Shown here piece after piece: positions 51,771-63,828 of a stretch of 64,000 nt of DNA. The stretch spans positions 13,720,001 through 13,784,000 of the forward strand of contig OY987306.1 in assembly GCA_963920635.1 (NCBI GenBank), given 5' to 3'. A program made the position numbers and the translations under genes. The notes beneath the pieces are model-generated. The model was not told the DNA's origin. It was given only the letters and a program-made list of their open reading frames with translations, and searched no databases. The DNA is from Pseudeuparius sepicola (Eukaryota; Arthropoda; Insecta; Coleoptera; Anthribidae). Within the stretch, counting starts at the first letter, position 1. Each line of letters starts with the position of its first letter.

Positions 51771-54700
51771 TTAAAAAATCATCTCAAGGACATGCCTTCA
51801 GTGTTATGTTGTAAATAAAACAAATAATTCGATTTCCAAATTTTTATTTGCTATAACAACGGTATGACTCACTAACTGGATCAATCGATCCATAATTCGA
51901 TAGCAATGACAGTAACGTGCTCTGTTGTGAAATAACCCATTCATAAATAGCGGTTATGAATCATCAGTTGCAAGGTCTAAATTGAAAATATTTATGCTAA
52001 ACGAAGACGTTTTATCCAATGTTTGGCGGTGAATTAAAGCGGATCTGCAATAAAGATGTTTCATTATACGAGATTAAAGTTGTTTTTTCTAAAAAAATGT
52101 AGTAATGTTCTAGCAAGGCATAAAAAAATAATCACCAAACATATTTATTAATTACACAAACGGGAGGCGAGCCAATGACAACGTAGCTGTGCCTGCGAAA
52201 CCAACGATGGGGTGTCTGTCCACAAAGATTCGTTTGTAGTTCTAAGGTTTAATAAAGGACTAGAATATTAAAATCATCTTGAATAAACTTGTTTGGTGTT
52301 TTATTAGCATTAATATGCTTTCAACGCCCCCATATCAACATACGAACATTTTAATAGATTAAAACAATTATTGAATCTTTTATTCATTATTTACAAGAAC
52401 AATTTGTGACTGTTTAAAAGCCTGTACCACTGTTGTGCTTTATTACGAATTGAAACCTACCGCTCATCTTAAAAGGAAGTTAGTCTAATTAAAACTTCTT
52501 AGAATTGTTTAACGAACGCTACAGTATATACATAATACGACAGCTATCAAAAACAGCAAAGTAGCAACAACTCCTAAATGTGATATGCATAACATAGGCT
52601 CTGAGACACATCCCACTGTATGACTCACATCGATCTGCCGCGGCAAAGATCTGAAAGTTTATATGTATAGTTGGTGGCAAATTAAAGCAAGTGCAAGTAA
52701 GAAAAGTTTAAAGCATTGGTAAATAACTTCCTATACACGTCCATTGATTGGGCCGCCTTAGCTCAACAAACAGGGGTAATAATATATGAAATCTACCTAA
52801 ACATTGATATATGACACATTCGAATTCAGAATAATTCACGCGCCCTATATACCGATGTGGTCACCATAATTTTAACTTTAGTTAAGAGAGCAATCATGAA
52901 ACATGTTCAGAATTGATGAAATTTAAAAATTAAGTACGAAATACGATTCCATTATAGAGTAAAATACATACTGTGTTAATTGGTGACAAGAAATTTGAAG
53001 TGTTGAAGTATGAAGTACTAAAATAACCAATTATGTAATACATCTCAAGTTGATGGACATTATTTTCTGAAAAAGGTTTTGACTAAGTAACATTTTATTA
53101 AGGGTATCATAGTGCTATATTTGAATCGTAATTAATACATCCTCGTTTTACAAAAAGTTTTTCTCTCAGTTTTTTAAAAGAAATAGCTCGTGACATATGG
53201 GACAGTTTTTGCCTTTGGTTGATTGAATAAAACACAAAGGTTAAAAAGTTTTTACCTATTCATCGTAAAATAGCTCACTGTTTTTTATTTTCACACAAAT
53301 TTCTACTGTGACCTAGAGGTGGTTACCTGAATCTTTATCAGTCCTAAATACCCATTTTGCTTTCGATGATTCTTAAAAACAAGCATTTTACCTCACGTGG
53401 TTTTCTCTTTGAAAAAGGTAGGGCTAAATAAAACAATATTATTGTATCTTTTATTTTCCTATTTTAACCAATAAGAACTATTTAAACATAGCTCTATATA
53501 TACAGTAAAAGTAGTAGTTTTCTATAATACATGCATAGTAACAATGCTTTGGAAAGGTGCAATATTATGAAAGTGCATTGGGTACTGGCTTTTTTTATTT
53601 TTACAATCATCAAAGTAATATCAAATGCGTACTGAATTTTACTTTTTAAAGAACCTCGGTGCTTTTTCATAAGCTATCCGTATAAATAAGTTTGATTCAT
53701 AAACACATACGAGTAGGCATGCAGATTACTTTTAAACTGCGGCACAAGCAACTGTTTATTCTGAGACATGAAGAACAAATTTCTGTTTAAATATATGATA
53801 CCCATTCACTGTGCAAGTCACATCGCGCTGTCGCGGCAAAGTTCCATATAATTGAGATATGCTAAATTAGTTTACGAAGTACGGCTGTAAGCTAAATGGT
53901 GTTCGCGATGACCGAAAGCGAAGTCTGTTTATATTAGTTCCTTGCTATGGCAAGTCTCAAAGAATAAATATGAGAATAAGCTCATGTGGGTAAAATAAAT
54001 TAGGACTGAAGTTTGAATATTTCCAAAGTAAATATTTTTGATGTACTCGTAAAAATCTATCGAAAACTAAACACCTGTTGACACTTATAATGTGTATGCT
54101 ATTTTTCAGACTACCTTATTTATTGCTGAAATATTGAACAAAATTAAACACTTGCTAATAAGAAGGATAAAACCACCAAAACCAAGTTTCAGAAAATTCA
54201 CAATTTTGACAAATAAAGCCATAGAGTTAAAAAAATTTTGAAGTCATAAAATACATGTAAATGATAAAATTCTCACCTTTATTTGCTGTTGGGTAAAACC
54301 ACAAGTTTCAGAAAATTATGAATAATATCTCCTAAAAATGTTCTAGAAAAGTTATAAGACGTACTATAATTGTCACCTTTATTTACTAGTTGGGTAAAAT
54401 CGTCAGTTTCAGAACGTGTACTTTTCAACAATCTGTAATGGCTTAATAAAATATTATAATGAACAGCACCCCGTATTTCATGGATAAATTTATAAAACGT
54501 GGATGTGGTTATTTTAACATTTCGAGACGGAGCCCGTTGAAACAACATGCTATTTCATTGCCCTGACTTATTTTCCAGCAACACTTAATAGCAACAGATT
54601 ATTTTGCACCGTGGTTCGCTGGTAAACTAACCGCGCGGGAATCAAGCGACCTTCGGTACTTGAAATAGTAGAGATTATACAAGGCGGGTGGAAGATTATT

Positions 54701-56917
54701 GAAATTAACGCTGGAAAGCCAGAAGGAGAACGGCTATTAGAACAGCTACTAAAAACTCAATATGCTTGTAAACAATGATTTTCTGCAATTCTCCCCTTAA
54801 ACATTTTTATCTAAACACAATATTTATAATAAAATTTGTAAGCATCTGAAAATTAAACAGAAACTTCAAAACTAGTCTCTCAACAAACAAGGTATATAGA
54901 AGACAATAAAGCCATACAAATTAAAAATCGTAATAATAATTTTCCTGGGAAAATATGTTGGCATTAGGTGAAAAGTTAAACTTATCGTATTCTCAAACCA
55001 TTTGTAACAACTCATTATAGATGTTATGAATGTATTATTGAATATGATAAAAGAAGATGCAAAATAGAAAAAGAAACAAAGTAGTTAACACATTAACAAA
55101 TTTGTTGCAATCCAATAAACTCTCTAATAGCAGTAAAATTATATTAAGAATTAAAAGAAACGTCCCAATTTTTTTAAAATGTAACCCTGAGATACTTATT
55201 CTCAAGGTAGACAAAAGGTAGGTAATACTACAGTTGCAATGAACAAGTGGAATATTTCGAAAAAGACTCTAAACTACTATAACAATTACAATGACCTTAG
55301 TAAAATGATTGAGTGTACTTGTAAGAAGAAGGAAAACAATTGAAATGTACAAATGGTATTTTTCCTAAGATGTATTTTCAAGCTAAGATGTACATAGAAA
55401 AATCTGTTTTCAAATAAAAATTTTAATTTTTTTTAAAATATAATATCCAATACAAAATTAATAATATCAACCAAAGCAAAACGACATCTCATTGAAATAT
55501 TATAAAATTTTCACGGGATGTTCTCAATTCAAGAATCAGTTTGATTGACTGGAAACTACACTGAACTAATCTTGAATAATTTCTCTAATTACACTTTGAA
55601 ATGCTCATAGCTTCAAGAATGACATCCAACATCTAAATTGAGAATAGTGTTATATTCATTTACCCATAATACAAATTTGAGAATAACATTATATACAAAT
55701 AGAACTAATAAATACGTATAGCTACTTCTTGAATCAAACAGTTTTAAGAATTGAAATATTAGCGGCATTGTCTTAAAAGAAACTGTTATTGTTAGTTTAT
55801 ACTATATCCAAGTACATCATTCATATTAAGGAAATGAAATTATGAAAGTATTCAACCAATAATTTTAGTTAGAGCGCGCGGCTACACCCAACACCTCGCA
55901 TTGAAGTTCACATTTGGGCAAGCCATGCCTTTCCGTATACAGTAGATAGTTTTTATTTTACGCGTTCTGCAGCACTGTGGCTTCGCGCTAACCATCGTGA
56001 TAAAAAACACAGACGTTTCCAAAGGTCGACTGGTTCATGATGCGTTGGTTATATTATGTGACACTAATATCCATATTTTCATAATTTGTGAGATAGTAAG
56101 TTCTCTGTTTGATTATCTAAAAAATTTCATTTGTTTCTTTTTTCGATGCTCGCCCTTAAATAGTCACTCTGTACATACAACGGTTACATTTATGACATAT
56201 ATGTTATGTTTATATTATTCTTATTATAATTCCTAATATGATCCTTATTCCCCATTCCACCTGTATATGGTAATACATAAGTAGGTACCTAGGTATAGCT
56301 TCTTAATGTTACAGATTGAATAATTATAATAGCATTCTATTTTTAAAGTAAAATTTTATAATTTCCAGTTACAGTTACAAGAAGGTACAGTTTTAAGAAG
56401 TGTCTATAAGTTTACGTAAAATACAGTTGGGGTCAATAGTACAGGCAAAATTTGAAAATTTCGGTTGCAACATTAAACCCTTTGAGAATTTTAATATGTT
56501 CGTTTTAGGACTTGATGTTCAAAAAATTATTGAAATTATAACCGTTCCCTGTAAAATTAAGATATTTTTGCTCATATGGAGAATTAAGTTACACTCCTGT
56601 TGAAATGTGTATATTCATTTCGAATATACTTTTCTTTGTGTGTGCTCCTTTAAGACAAACAGTTAGCTTTGTTAGTTCACCAGTCTACAATTTAACAAAA
56701 TATTTATCATAGACGTTAAATTACGCTTTCATAAAAAAAATAACATTATACAAGGGACTCTTTTGAAATAATGACACTTCTACAAGATACCACAAGACTA
56801 TGTTTTGATGTCTCTAGATGTAATATGCCTTTTTCATCAACATCCTCGTTGACTTAACTATTGAAACTATTCTCAACTGCCTATTTCCTATGATATTATG
56901 TGCGAATTACAGAATAA
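51771..56917. other. AT-rich region without recognisable gene
   Basis: I see no domain, TIR or LTR. A related stretch appears twice: CACATCGATCTGCCGCGGCA then AAG (52627) and CACATCGCGCTGTCGCGGCA then AAG (53819), each preceded by CACTGT. Possibly an old dispersed or tandem repeat. A 89-codon minus frame (54279-54548) and an 79-codon plus frame (55997-56236) have no motif. Confidence 0.45.
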
Positions 56918-57239
56918 ATGTGTACTTGTTTACAAAATAGACAATTTGATACTTTCAATAACTTTTATCCAAAATTATTATTTATACCATATAAATTGAA
57001 AACCAAATTAGATATATGTCTTGTCAGAACTAACAATATCATAAAACAGATTGGTACCACCAATCTTCTCAGAAAGATTTTTAAACTTCCTGGCATTTCA
57101 ACAAAAGTTCAATATCATGCGATAATCACACAACAACCCTTAAATTGTCCCACAATGACTTTCATAAAAACAGACCTTTTAAAAACAATTATCCAAAAAA
57201 TTATTCGATGAAATACTTCAAAACAAAGTAACCAAAAAC

Positions 57240-57690
57240 AACCAAAATTCAAAAAATGGTCAATGAATTAAACAGCAAAGAAATTCTCTACAAAGCTAAA
57301 AAATATATAATGAAAAAGTTATTTAATAAACAAAATTCCTTGTTGCGACTAAAATCAAATATATAGGTCAGACAGGTAGATAAGAAAACTAGAATTATAG
57401 TTGAATACAAAAGAAGAATCAATCCTATACCAATAAAACAGATTTAGCACATCACTGAAAACTCATTAGGTACATAATTTTAATTTTGAGAACATTTCCA
57501 ATGATTTCAAGTAAAAAATTACAAAAAAGACCTATCAATCCTATAAGAGATACTAATAAAACCTGAAAACTTACTACATAGTTTTAATTTGAGAAGACTT
57601 CCATAATTTCAATATAAAAATTACAAAAAGACTAATTAATTGAAATCAACAAAAACAATATAAACAAAAACAAGGGTGAAAAAGACGTTT
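57240..57690 (+). pseudogene. Penelope-like GIY-YIG endonuclease remnant
   Basis: Plus strand: KYIGQTGR at 57357, then a stop, RKLEL, and in other frames EYKRRINP, LAHH and NFENI. This is the GIY-YIG-type 'YIGQTGR...R..EH...' core and downstream region as found at the C-terminus of Penelope-like proteins. Sequence after it (RLIN, INKNN) resembles the usual tail. Heavily decayed; the upstream open frame 56918-57211 could be part of it but shows no RT motif. Confidence 0.5.
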
Positions 57691-59266
57691 GGAGTTCAAC
57701 TATATATTTGAGTTACCTAACCGCTCTTAGGGTTATACTTGCTTCGTCTTCCCCGTTTACACTGACCTGTTCCAACGTGTTGTAATTTTTACTTTAAATC
57801 GTTTCAAATGACTCATGTTAGATTGTAATTTAGGGGACTGTGATTACAATCAACCTTTTTCAATGCGCTAGTCGAATGTTTACATTTCCAGTCTGATTCT
57901 GTTGACAATTTTGTGAGTATGAAAAAGCATAACCAAGGTTGCAATTAAGTGGATGTCTCAAGCTAGCGTTATGTATGTGCTATAACCGTTGATTGTTCCT
58001 TCAATCGGGGCAGTTGAAAGCCGAGCTGGAAGTGCTAATATAATAAATACACCAAGAGTGTCGGTATTTACATTTGCACAGCAAAGACAAATGCTACACG
58101 TGGAGCGATGCCTAATGAACCACTGAATCGGCTATCAACCGGTTGAAAATTATATACTTAAGAGGGCAAACACTTGTTAATACATAGAGGACCAAGTTCA
58201 AGAAAATAAACATTTCAATGAATTGATTTTTCTAGGGTATAAACTAACCTATAAAATTCTATTATTATATTAATATGTCACAAAGCACACTATTTTATAG
58301 TTATTTAAACACAAACACATTTTTTCATATTTTCTGTCATTTCTTCATGATGTTTTACAAACCTCTGGGATTTTTTTAGGTAGATATATCAAGAAATTGT
58401 CTCTCTCAAACGTTAATGACGGTAAAATTTGAAGAAATAACTTAAAATACCAACCGTAAAAGTTTTTATAGACAAAAGACCTAAAAAATTGGAAATGTCA
58501 CTTTTATGTAAAATTTGTTAACAGAAAAATATATAAACTTTGATGGTGACCTGTGAACATATAGTATTTTGTATAGAGTGTTCTGGGAATACTCTATGGG
58601 TTGAAATATTCGACTAAAAATGTAGAGGCAAACCAGTGTTACTCAAGTCGTTATCATGATTATGTATCTGACAGTAAAAATTGTTAACCATGAAAGAAAA
58701 TATCAACCTTTAATATAAGAAATACACCTCTGAAATCATAAAAACAAAATAAGTTTTAATTCATACAGTTTATACAAATGAATAGAAATTTGAATATTTT
58801 TCATAATGATTACCTATACGAGCTAATATGTTTCAAATAAACACACAAATTTGACATAAAATTGTATTTTCCCATATTATTTGAGGAGCTTTAAATAATA
58901 CATATATGAATGTCACAGTCAGCTATCTTGGAAATAAGTTTTCTACATACTTGTCAACTTTTCATAGTTGTTTGTTATTTTAAAAACCTTCATAGACGTT
59001 AATCACAAGCTTAGTCATAAACTTTCAAACGTCCATCTGCAAAGGTACTAAAAAATAGTACAAGATAATAATTCATAATGTATCCAAAGAAAGGACTTTA
59101 AAAGTGGGGTATAACAGAGTAATATTTTTGATAATAAAATATAGGGAGAAACCAAAATCGCTCACTAACCAAAGGGGTTCTATATGTTTCTCTTAGCAAA
59201 TTTTAATGAATCGTATTTGGTGATATATGTCTAACCTGGACGCTGATTATATTAAAGACCCGAGCA
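57691..59266. other. unassigned AT-rich sequence
   Basis: Only a partial micro-insertion-like copy (57986-58009) is noted. Confidence 0.4.
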
Positions 59267-59354
59267 TGACGTCATATTTCATTGTTGTTTACGGACTGAG
59301 GTGGCGCCACTCGACGAAAAAAATGGCGACTTATAGGGTATTCTGTGGTTATTG
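59267..59354 (+). other. possible promoter and short first coding exon
   Basis: TGACGTCA (CRE-type palindrome, 59267-59274) is followed 48 bp later by AAAAAAATGGCG, an ATG (59323) in good context. This opens MATYRVFCGY and meets a donor consensus ATTG|GTAAGT (59354/59355). The patch is less AT-rich than its surroundings. I cannot find the next exon, so this is only a candidate for the 5' end of a host gene. Confidence 0.3.
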
Positions 59355-59498
59355 GTAAGTCAGTTACTGACGTTTAAAATGTCCCAAATTTTAAATATCC
59401 AGCTTTATTACGATTTGCCTTCTTTTTACGGTAACGAATTGTCTTTGCGTCCAGTATTTCAGTTTTATCCTATTAACACAGATTTTATAGGTAGATTT

Positions 59499-59733
59499 GT
59501 GATAACATGAAATTTAAATGCACATGAAGAAAATGGTACACTAAGAATAAGAAATTGTCAGTATTAATTTTATACAGAAAATGCAAAATAAAAATTTATG
59601 AGTAATATGTCTTTTTTAAGTGAAAGGTGCTAGTGTTTCCTTTTTAAATTGGAGAGAATATTTTCTAGATTCTAGATTTGTTTGTGATAACATGAAATTT
59701 AAATGCATATGAAGAAAATGGTAGGACACTGCA
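59499..59733. repeat. 40-bp direct repeats
   Basis: GTGATAACATGAAATTTAAA and following TGCACATGAAGAAAATGGTA at 59499 recur at 59694 with one change (CATATG). Spacing 195 bp. Confidence 0.8.
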
Positions 59734-61235
59734 CAGACCATTAGATGAATAAACACTATTTTAGAATTATGGGACGATCAACCGGCTGCGAAAATTCTAG
59801 ATATTAGAGTCTTTTGTAACGTATGCAAGAATGAAAATAGAAAATTTTGTTAGCTCCAAAGCGAACCGCATACCATATAAAGAAAAACTGAAAAATCTAA
59901 TGGGGTTTTTGCTTACTCTACAACTAGCCATGGACTTCATTTCGAACCAAAAGGTATCAAATACTCTTGCCTGCTTTTTTAGACTAGCTTTTCTTAGGAA
60001 AATGGATGGAAATATGTCATGTGAACTTATCAAAGTAGAGAGATCTAACAAAGAAATATTTTATTTTTGAATATTCATTGTAACAGATTTACATGTTTTT
60101 ATTTTATAAAAGATTCTGCATCAATGGTAACATTAATCCACCATGTACATTTGTTGCATCGTGTGGCATCAGTGACGATCGTTTGAAACAGCGCTATACA
60201 TAGTTTTTTAATATAGTGTATAGAACTTTTTTAATCAAAGTATTAATAGTTTAAATTTAATGTAATTTACTACACTCTGTGTATTACTCTGGTAAAAGTA
60301 TAATTTTATATGGTGCTACCAAGTACATTTTTTTCTCAATTTTTCACTTATAACTAGTTTTTCTCTCAAATTATATGAGTTATTATTTATTCTATTTGAA
60401 TTTATAATTTAATAAGTATTTATTAAGTACTAAGTATATTTTCCACAGGTAACTGCAAATTAACCATTTTACATTGTTCTTATTTAAAAATATGTTCTCA
60501 TATACAGGTCAGCTAGCAACTTATTTCTATTAAAATTAGTTTCAAAAATTAAAACATAATTACACTTCAGAAAATTAAAATTTACTCACATAAAGACCTG
60601 TCATTTGCATAAACTTCCAAATTCCCCCAAACTTATGACATAACTCTTAATTCAAAAGGAATATGTTGTACACTACAGGTGATTTTTCTTGAGGGCTTAA
60701 TACTGTTAAAACATGGGGAATGGATCTCCCTCTTTGCTGACATGAGGTTTTTTCATAACATTCTTTATTTACAACGTCTTATGCTCCAGCGATCTTCCCC
60801 AAATCAAATTGTTGATTATATTCAACATAGAAAAAATTTTCAACTCACACATGCCTCTTATTTATATTGTTAAGAGACATAAAACTTTTTGGAGGAGCTA
60901 TAATCATATGCGCCTCAGGATATAAAAATGCTCGCTAAATAATGGTTTTTGTCAATTCCTTGGGATAAAGCTCATTCTCAACCGAGAAACCTTGAATGCC
61001 GAATACAGCTTTTTTCACAGGATTACTAGCTTAAATGAACTGTAGGTACAGCCACCACGGCATTTATATCCTGTTTATACCATATAGAGACTTTAAACAA
61101 GCAAGCGTTATCCGAAAACCCGCACTGTCCCTGTTTCATTTCTCATAGCAGCAGTGTTCATTTAACTGTTTTTAATGTGAGCACTGAATTGACCGAGCTA
61201 AGCTTGTGACTCATATGTTTTGAAAGCCGACAAAA
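59734..61235. other. unassigned AT-rich sequence left of the Harbinger element
   Basis: A sequence related to the flank of the 206-bp repeat (CGCCTCAGGATATAAAA and TAAATAATGG) lies at 60910-60945. Open frames here have no known motif. Confidence 0.4.
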
Positions 61236-61452
61236 AGCGAAGCGCACACCAAAGCGGCCGCGGGCGCGGTGGCGAGCGCGGGCAAGTTACGGCCTGAAAT
61301 AACACATTGGATTGAATAGAGGCGGCCAGACAAGTCGCGGCCTGTCATTAACCGACCAGCGGGAAGACTGCGTTCTACCGCGCGGTCGGTCAGTTCGCGT
61401 TTGCGGGCAGACATAGCAGGTTACGTCCGCCCGCTGGCCGCGTTTAAAAACA
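61236..61452. repeat. left terminal and subterminal region of the Harbinger element
   Basis: GC-rich, with GCGGCCGCGG, GGCGGCCAGACAAGTCGCGG and CGCGCGGTCGG segments; CGCGGCC/GGCCGCG words recur. The region ends at the MADF start codon and must hold that gene's promoter. Confidence 0.7.
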
Positions 61453-63099
61453 ATGGTTTTTGCAACAGAAAAGTTGATTGAATCAGTTAAACAATATAGA
61501 GTTCTGTATGATCTTACTCACCCAGAGTATAAAAATGGACGAGTTAAGAAAAAAGTTTGGGACGAAATAGGAAAACAGATGGAAGTTAATGGTAAGTCAT
61601 TTATAAAGTAAATAAATAGGTACCTATATATATATTTATTCTATTTATTTGTCTACAAAACGCTAAAATATTCAACAAAACGTTCACGTATTTCAAAGGA
61701 GTATGCTGTATCTCTTCTTCTATGCATAGGTAAATTATTAAATACCCGCATATCCCTTCTTTCTTCAGATTCTATTAAATTGTCATAGTGTTGATGATTA
61801 TTTTTTCGAAGCAAAAAATTATGTAAAACACAAGCAGCTTTGACAATCTTTGTACTGGTTTCTACTTGCACTTCTAGAGGTTTGAAGAAAAATCTCCATT
61901 TGTGTGCCATTATTCCGAATGCGTTTTCGACCACACTCCTTGCTTTACATAAATTATAGTTGAATTTTTCTTTACGCAGGTCATGTCTAGCCTGACGGTA
62001 TGGAAAAGGTCGCATTAAATAAGGACTAAGACTAAATGCTTCATCCCCAATTAGTACGCAAGGAGTCTCCTGGTTTTGATTTGGGAATGTAATGTTATGA
62101 GGCAAATCAAATTCTCCAGCTTCGAATTTTTGACCCATGTTAGAAGCAGCAAATATACCTCCATCGCTGTTTTTTCCGTATGCACCTACATGTATGCATA
62201 TGAATGAATAATATGGGTCAACGATTGCCATCAGAACAATAGAAAATTTTTTCAAATATGAGAAATATTGTGAACCACTTTTTTTCGGGCACTTGATAGT
62301 AACATGTTTCCCGTCAATACTCCCTAGGCAATTTGGAAACCGCCATTCGTTTTTGTAACCATCAACTGATTTTTTCCATATTTCCTTGGTGGGTTCAGGC
62401 ATATACAGGGGTTGTAGTGTCTGCCAAATTGCTACACATACTTCCTTTACAATTTCTCCAACAGTAGAAAAGCCGATGCGATAACTGTGGCCAATAGTTT
62501 TATAGGAATCCCCAGTATCCAGAAATCTAAAAAAAAAATGCATAGCAAGAAAATGTAGAAAGAGCATTTTTCTTTTAGGTGACGAACTGAAAAGAAGATG
62601 GAAAAACATCAGAGATTCGTACTCGAAACATGTTCGGTCTAAGAAAACTCGCACTGGGCAGCCTGCGAAAGTTGTTTCCCGTTACAAAACATGGCCATGG
62701 GCCCAACAAATGGAATTTTTTAAACCATCTTTGCAATTTGCTTCTACTGCTTCTAATGTGTCTATTCCAACCACTTCCAGAAGCTCTCCACCAATTCTTA
62801 CGGATGAAGAGTCAACAAATGAAGAAGAAACACAGCAACAATTGGAAGACGGAACTGACAATGAAAATTCACTACAAACTATATCCACTGCTAATATAAC
62901 GTCTCCTAACAATACAGAACAAATTAATGAGGTCTCGCTAGAAACGGAAAACGTGCCATCGTCTATAAAGCCGCCGAAAGAAAAGAAGAAGAAGAAAGAT
63001 AATATTCCCCTGGAATCATCTGTAGACAAAATAATAACATATTTGGAAAACAAAAATAAACAACTAGATATAAAAGATCCGATAGATTTATTATTTTGA
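61453..63099 (+). CDS. Harbinger-associated MADF-BESS protein, two exons, with a stop inside the BESS motif
   Basis: Exon 1 (61453-61591) encodes the first half of a MADF domain: KLIESVKQYRVLYDLTHPEY, KNGRVKKKVWDEIGKQM. A donor ATG|GTAAGT and an acceptor TTCTTTTAG (62578) give a phase-1 intron of 987 bp. Exon 2 (from 62579) continues in frame with DELKRRWKNIRDSYSKHVRS and WPWAQQMEFFKP, then an acidic linker (63 Ser/Thr/Asn/Glu-rich residues or more), a KPPKEKKKKK nuclear-localisation-like stretch, and DPIDLLF before TGA at 63097. Without that TGA the frame would go on through VKKLNPRLQAIVKCKIAQII, i.e. the rest of a BESS interaction motif, to 63339. MADF proteins of Harbinger elements bind the ends and bring transposase to the nucleus. 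219 aa as read. The whole intron is occupied by the antisense transposase's large exon. Confidence 0.8.
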
Positions 63100-63810
63100 T
63101 CTTATGCTGGCATGGTTAAAAAATTGAACCCTAGACTCCAGGCTATAGTGAAATGCAAAATAGCTCAAATTATAATGGAGCAAGAATTGGAACAATATGA
63201 TGAAAATAACATGTCTAGACCAAGTACAAGTTCATCCAATTATACGTATTTAACTACGAGTCCACCTGTAATATCACCAGAGATATCAGATGAATCCAGC
63301 AATGGCCCCCGTACTTGGTACGAAAATTTCACATTATAACAGCACATACATGTAAAAAAATAAATATATAAATATATTAATAAAAATAAAACTGAATTGT
63401 GACTTCTGTTTTGATTTATGTGTCAATACCTACCTTAATGTAAGTGCTAAACGTTCTTCAGGTGATATGGGTTCCCTGTAGTTACTGTACATTTTTTGTA
63501 TGCCACCCTTAATAAGCTCTAGCAACTCATCAAAACACGCGAAATTCATCCTGAAGTATGTATAAAGACGATCTTCGTCCATTTTTAAATGTGGATATAA
63601 TTTATGAAATTCACCTTCTTGTATTCGGTTCAAATTAATTTCGTGAACCCATATTTTTCTCTTCTTCGTTCTAAAATAATAAAAAATAAATAAATAATAA
63701 ATCTCAACCCACTGGATGATTACTTGCCTTTGATTGTTGCGTTCATTTTCTTCATCCTGTAATATTGCCAGAAGAAACGCTTCCTCTTCGACTTCTTCAA
63801 TGTAATCCAT
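61653..63810 (-). CDS. PIF/Harbinger DDE transposase (HARBI1 type), three exons
   Basis: Exons 63810-63728, 63670-63434 and 62526-61653 join in frame to 397 aa. Intron 1 is 57 bp with a GC donor (AAAG|GCAAGT) and TTTTAG acceptor; intron 2 is 907 bp (AAG|GTAGGT ... TTTTTTTAG). The N-terminal part has an acidic start (DYIEEVEEEAFLLAIL) and the helical FHKLYPHLKMDEDRLYTYF region with PISPEERLALTLR. The DDE_Tnp_4 domain shows GSIDGKHV (Asp at about 178), GAYGKNSDGGIF, LIGDEAF (Asp at about 267) and VVENAFGIMAHKWR (Glu at about 306), then KAACVLHNFLL. All three catalytic residues are present and no stop or frameshift is seen, so it may be active. I chose the second in-frame ATG (63810), as relatives start close to this acidic segment. 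Confidence 0.9.
62527..63433 (-). other. transposase intron 2, containing the large MADF exon on the other strand
   Basis: The intron (907 bp) encloses MADF exon 2 (62579-63099, or to 63339) and its AATAAA signals at 63358 and 63379. In reverse, the MADF intron (61592-62578) encloses transposase exon 3 and an AATAAA-type signal (minus, about 61640). Confidence 0.85.
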
Positions 63811-63828
63811 TCTATTTTTTATGAACAA

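Noticed and set aside
63097..63102. Stop-codon readthrough of the MADF TGA as the preferred explanation
   Set aside because: The next base is T, not the C favoured for readthrough; a point mutation or error is simpler, so I list it only as a question.
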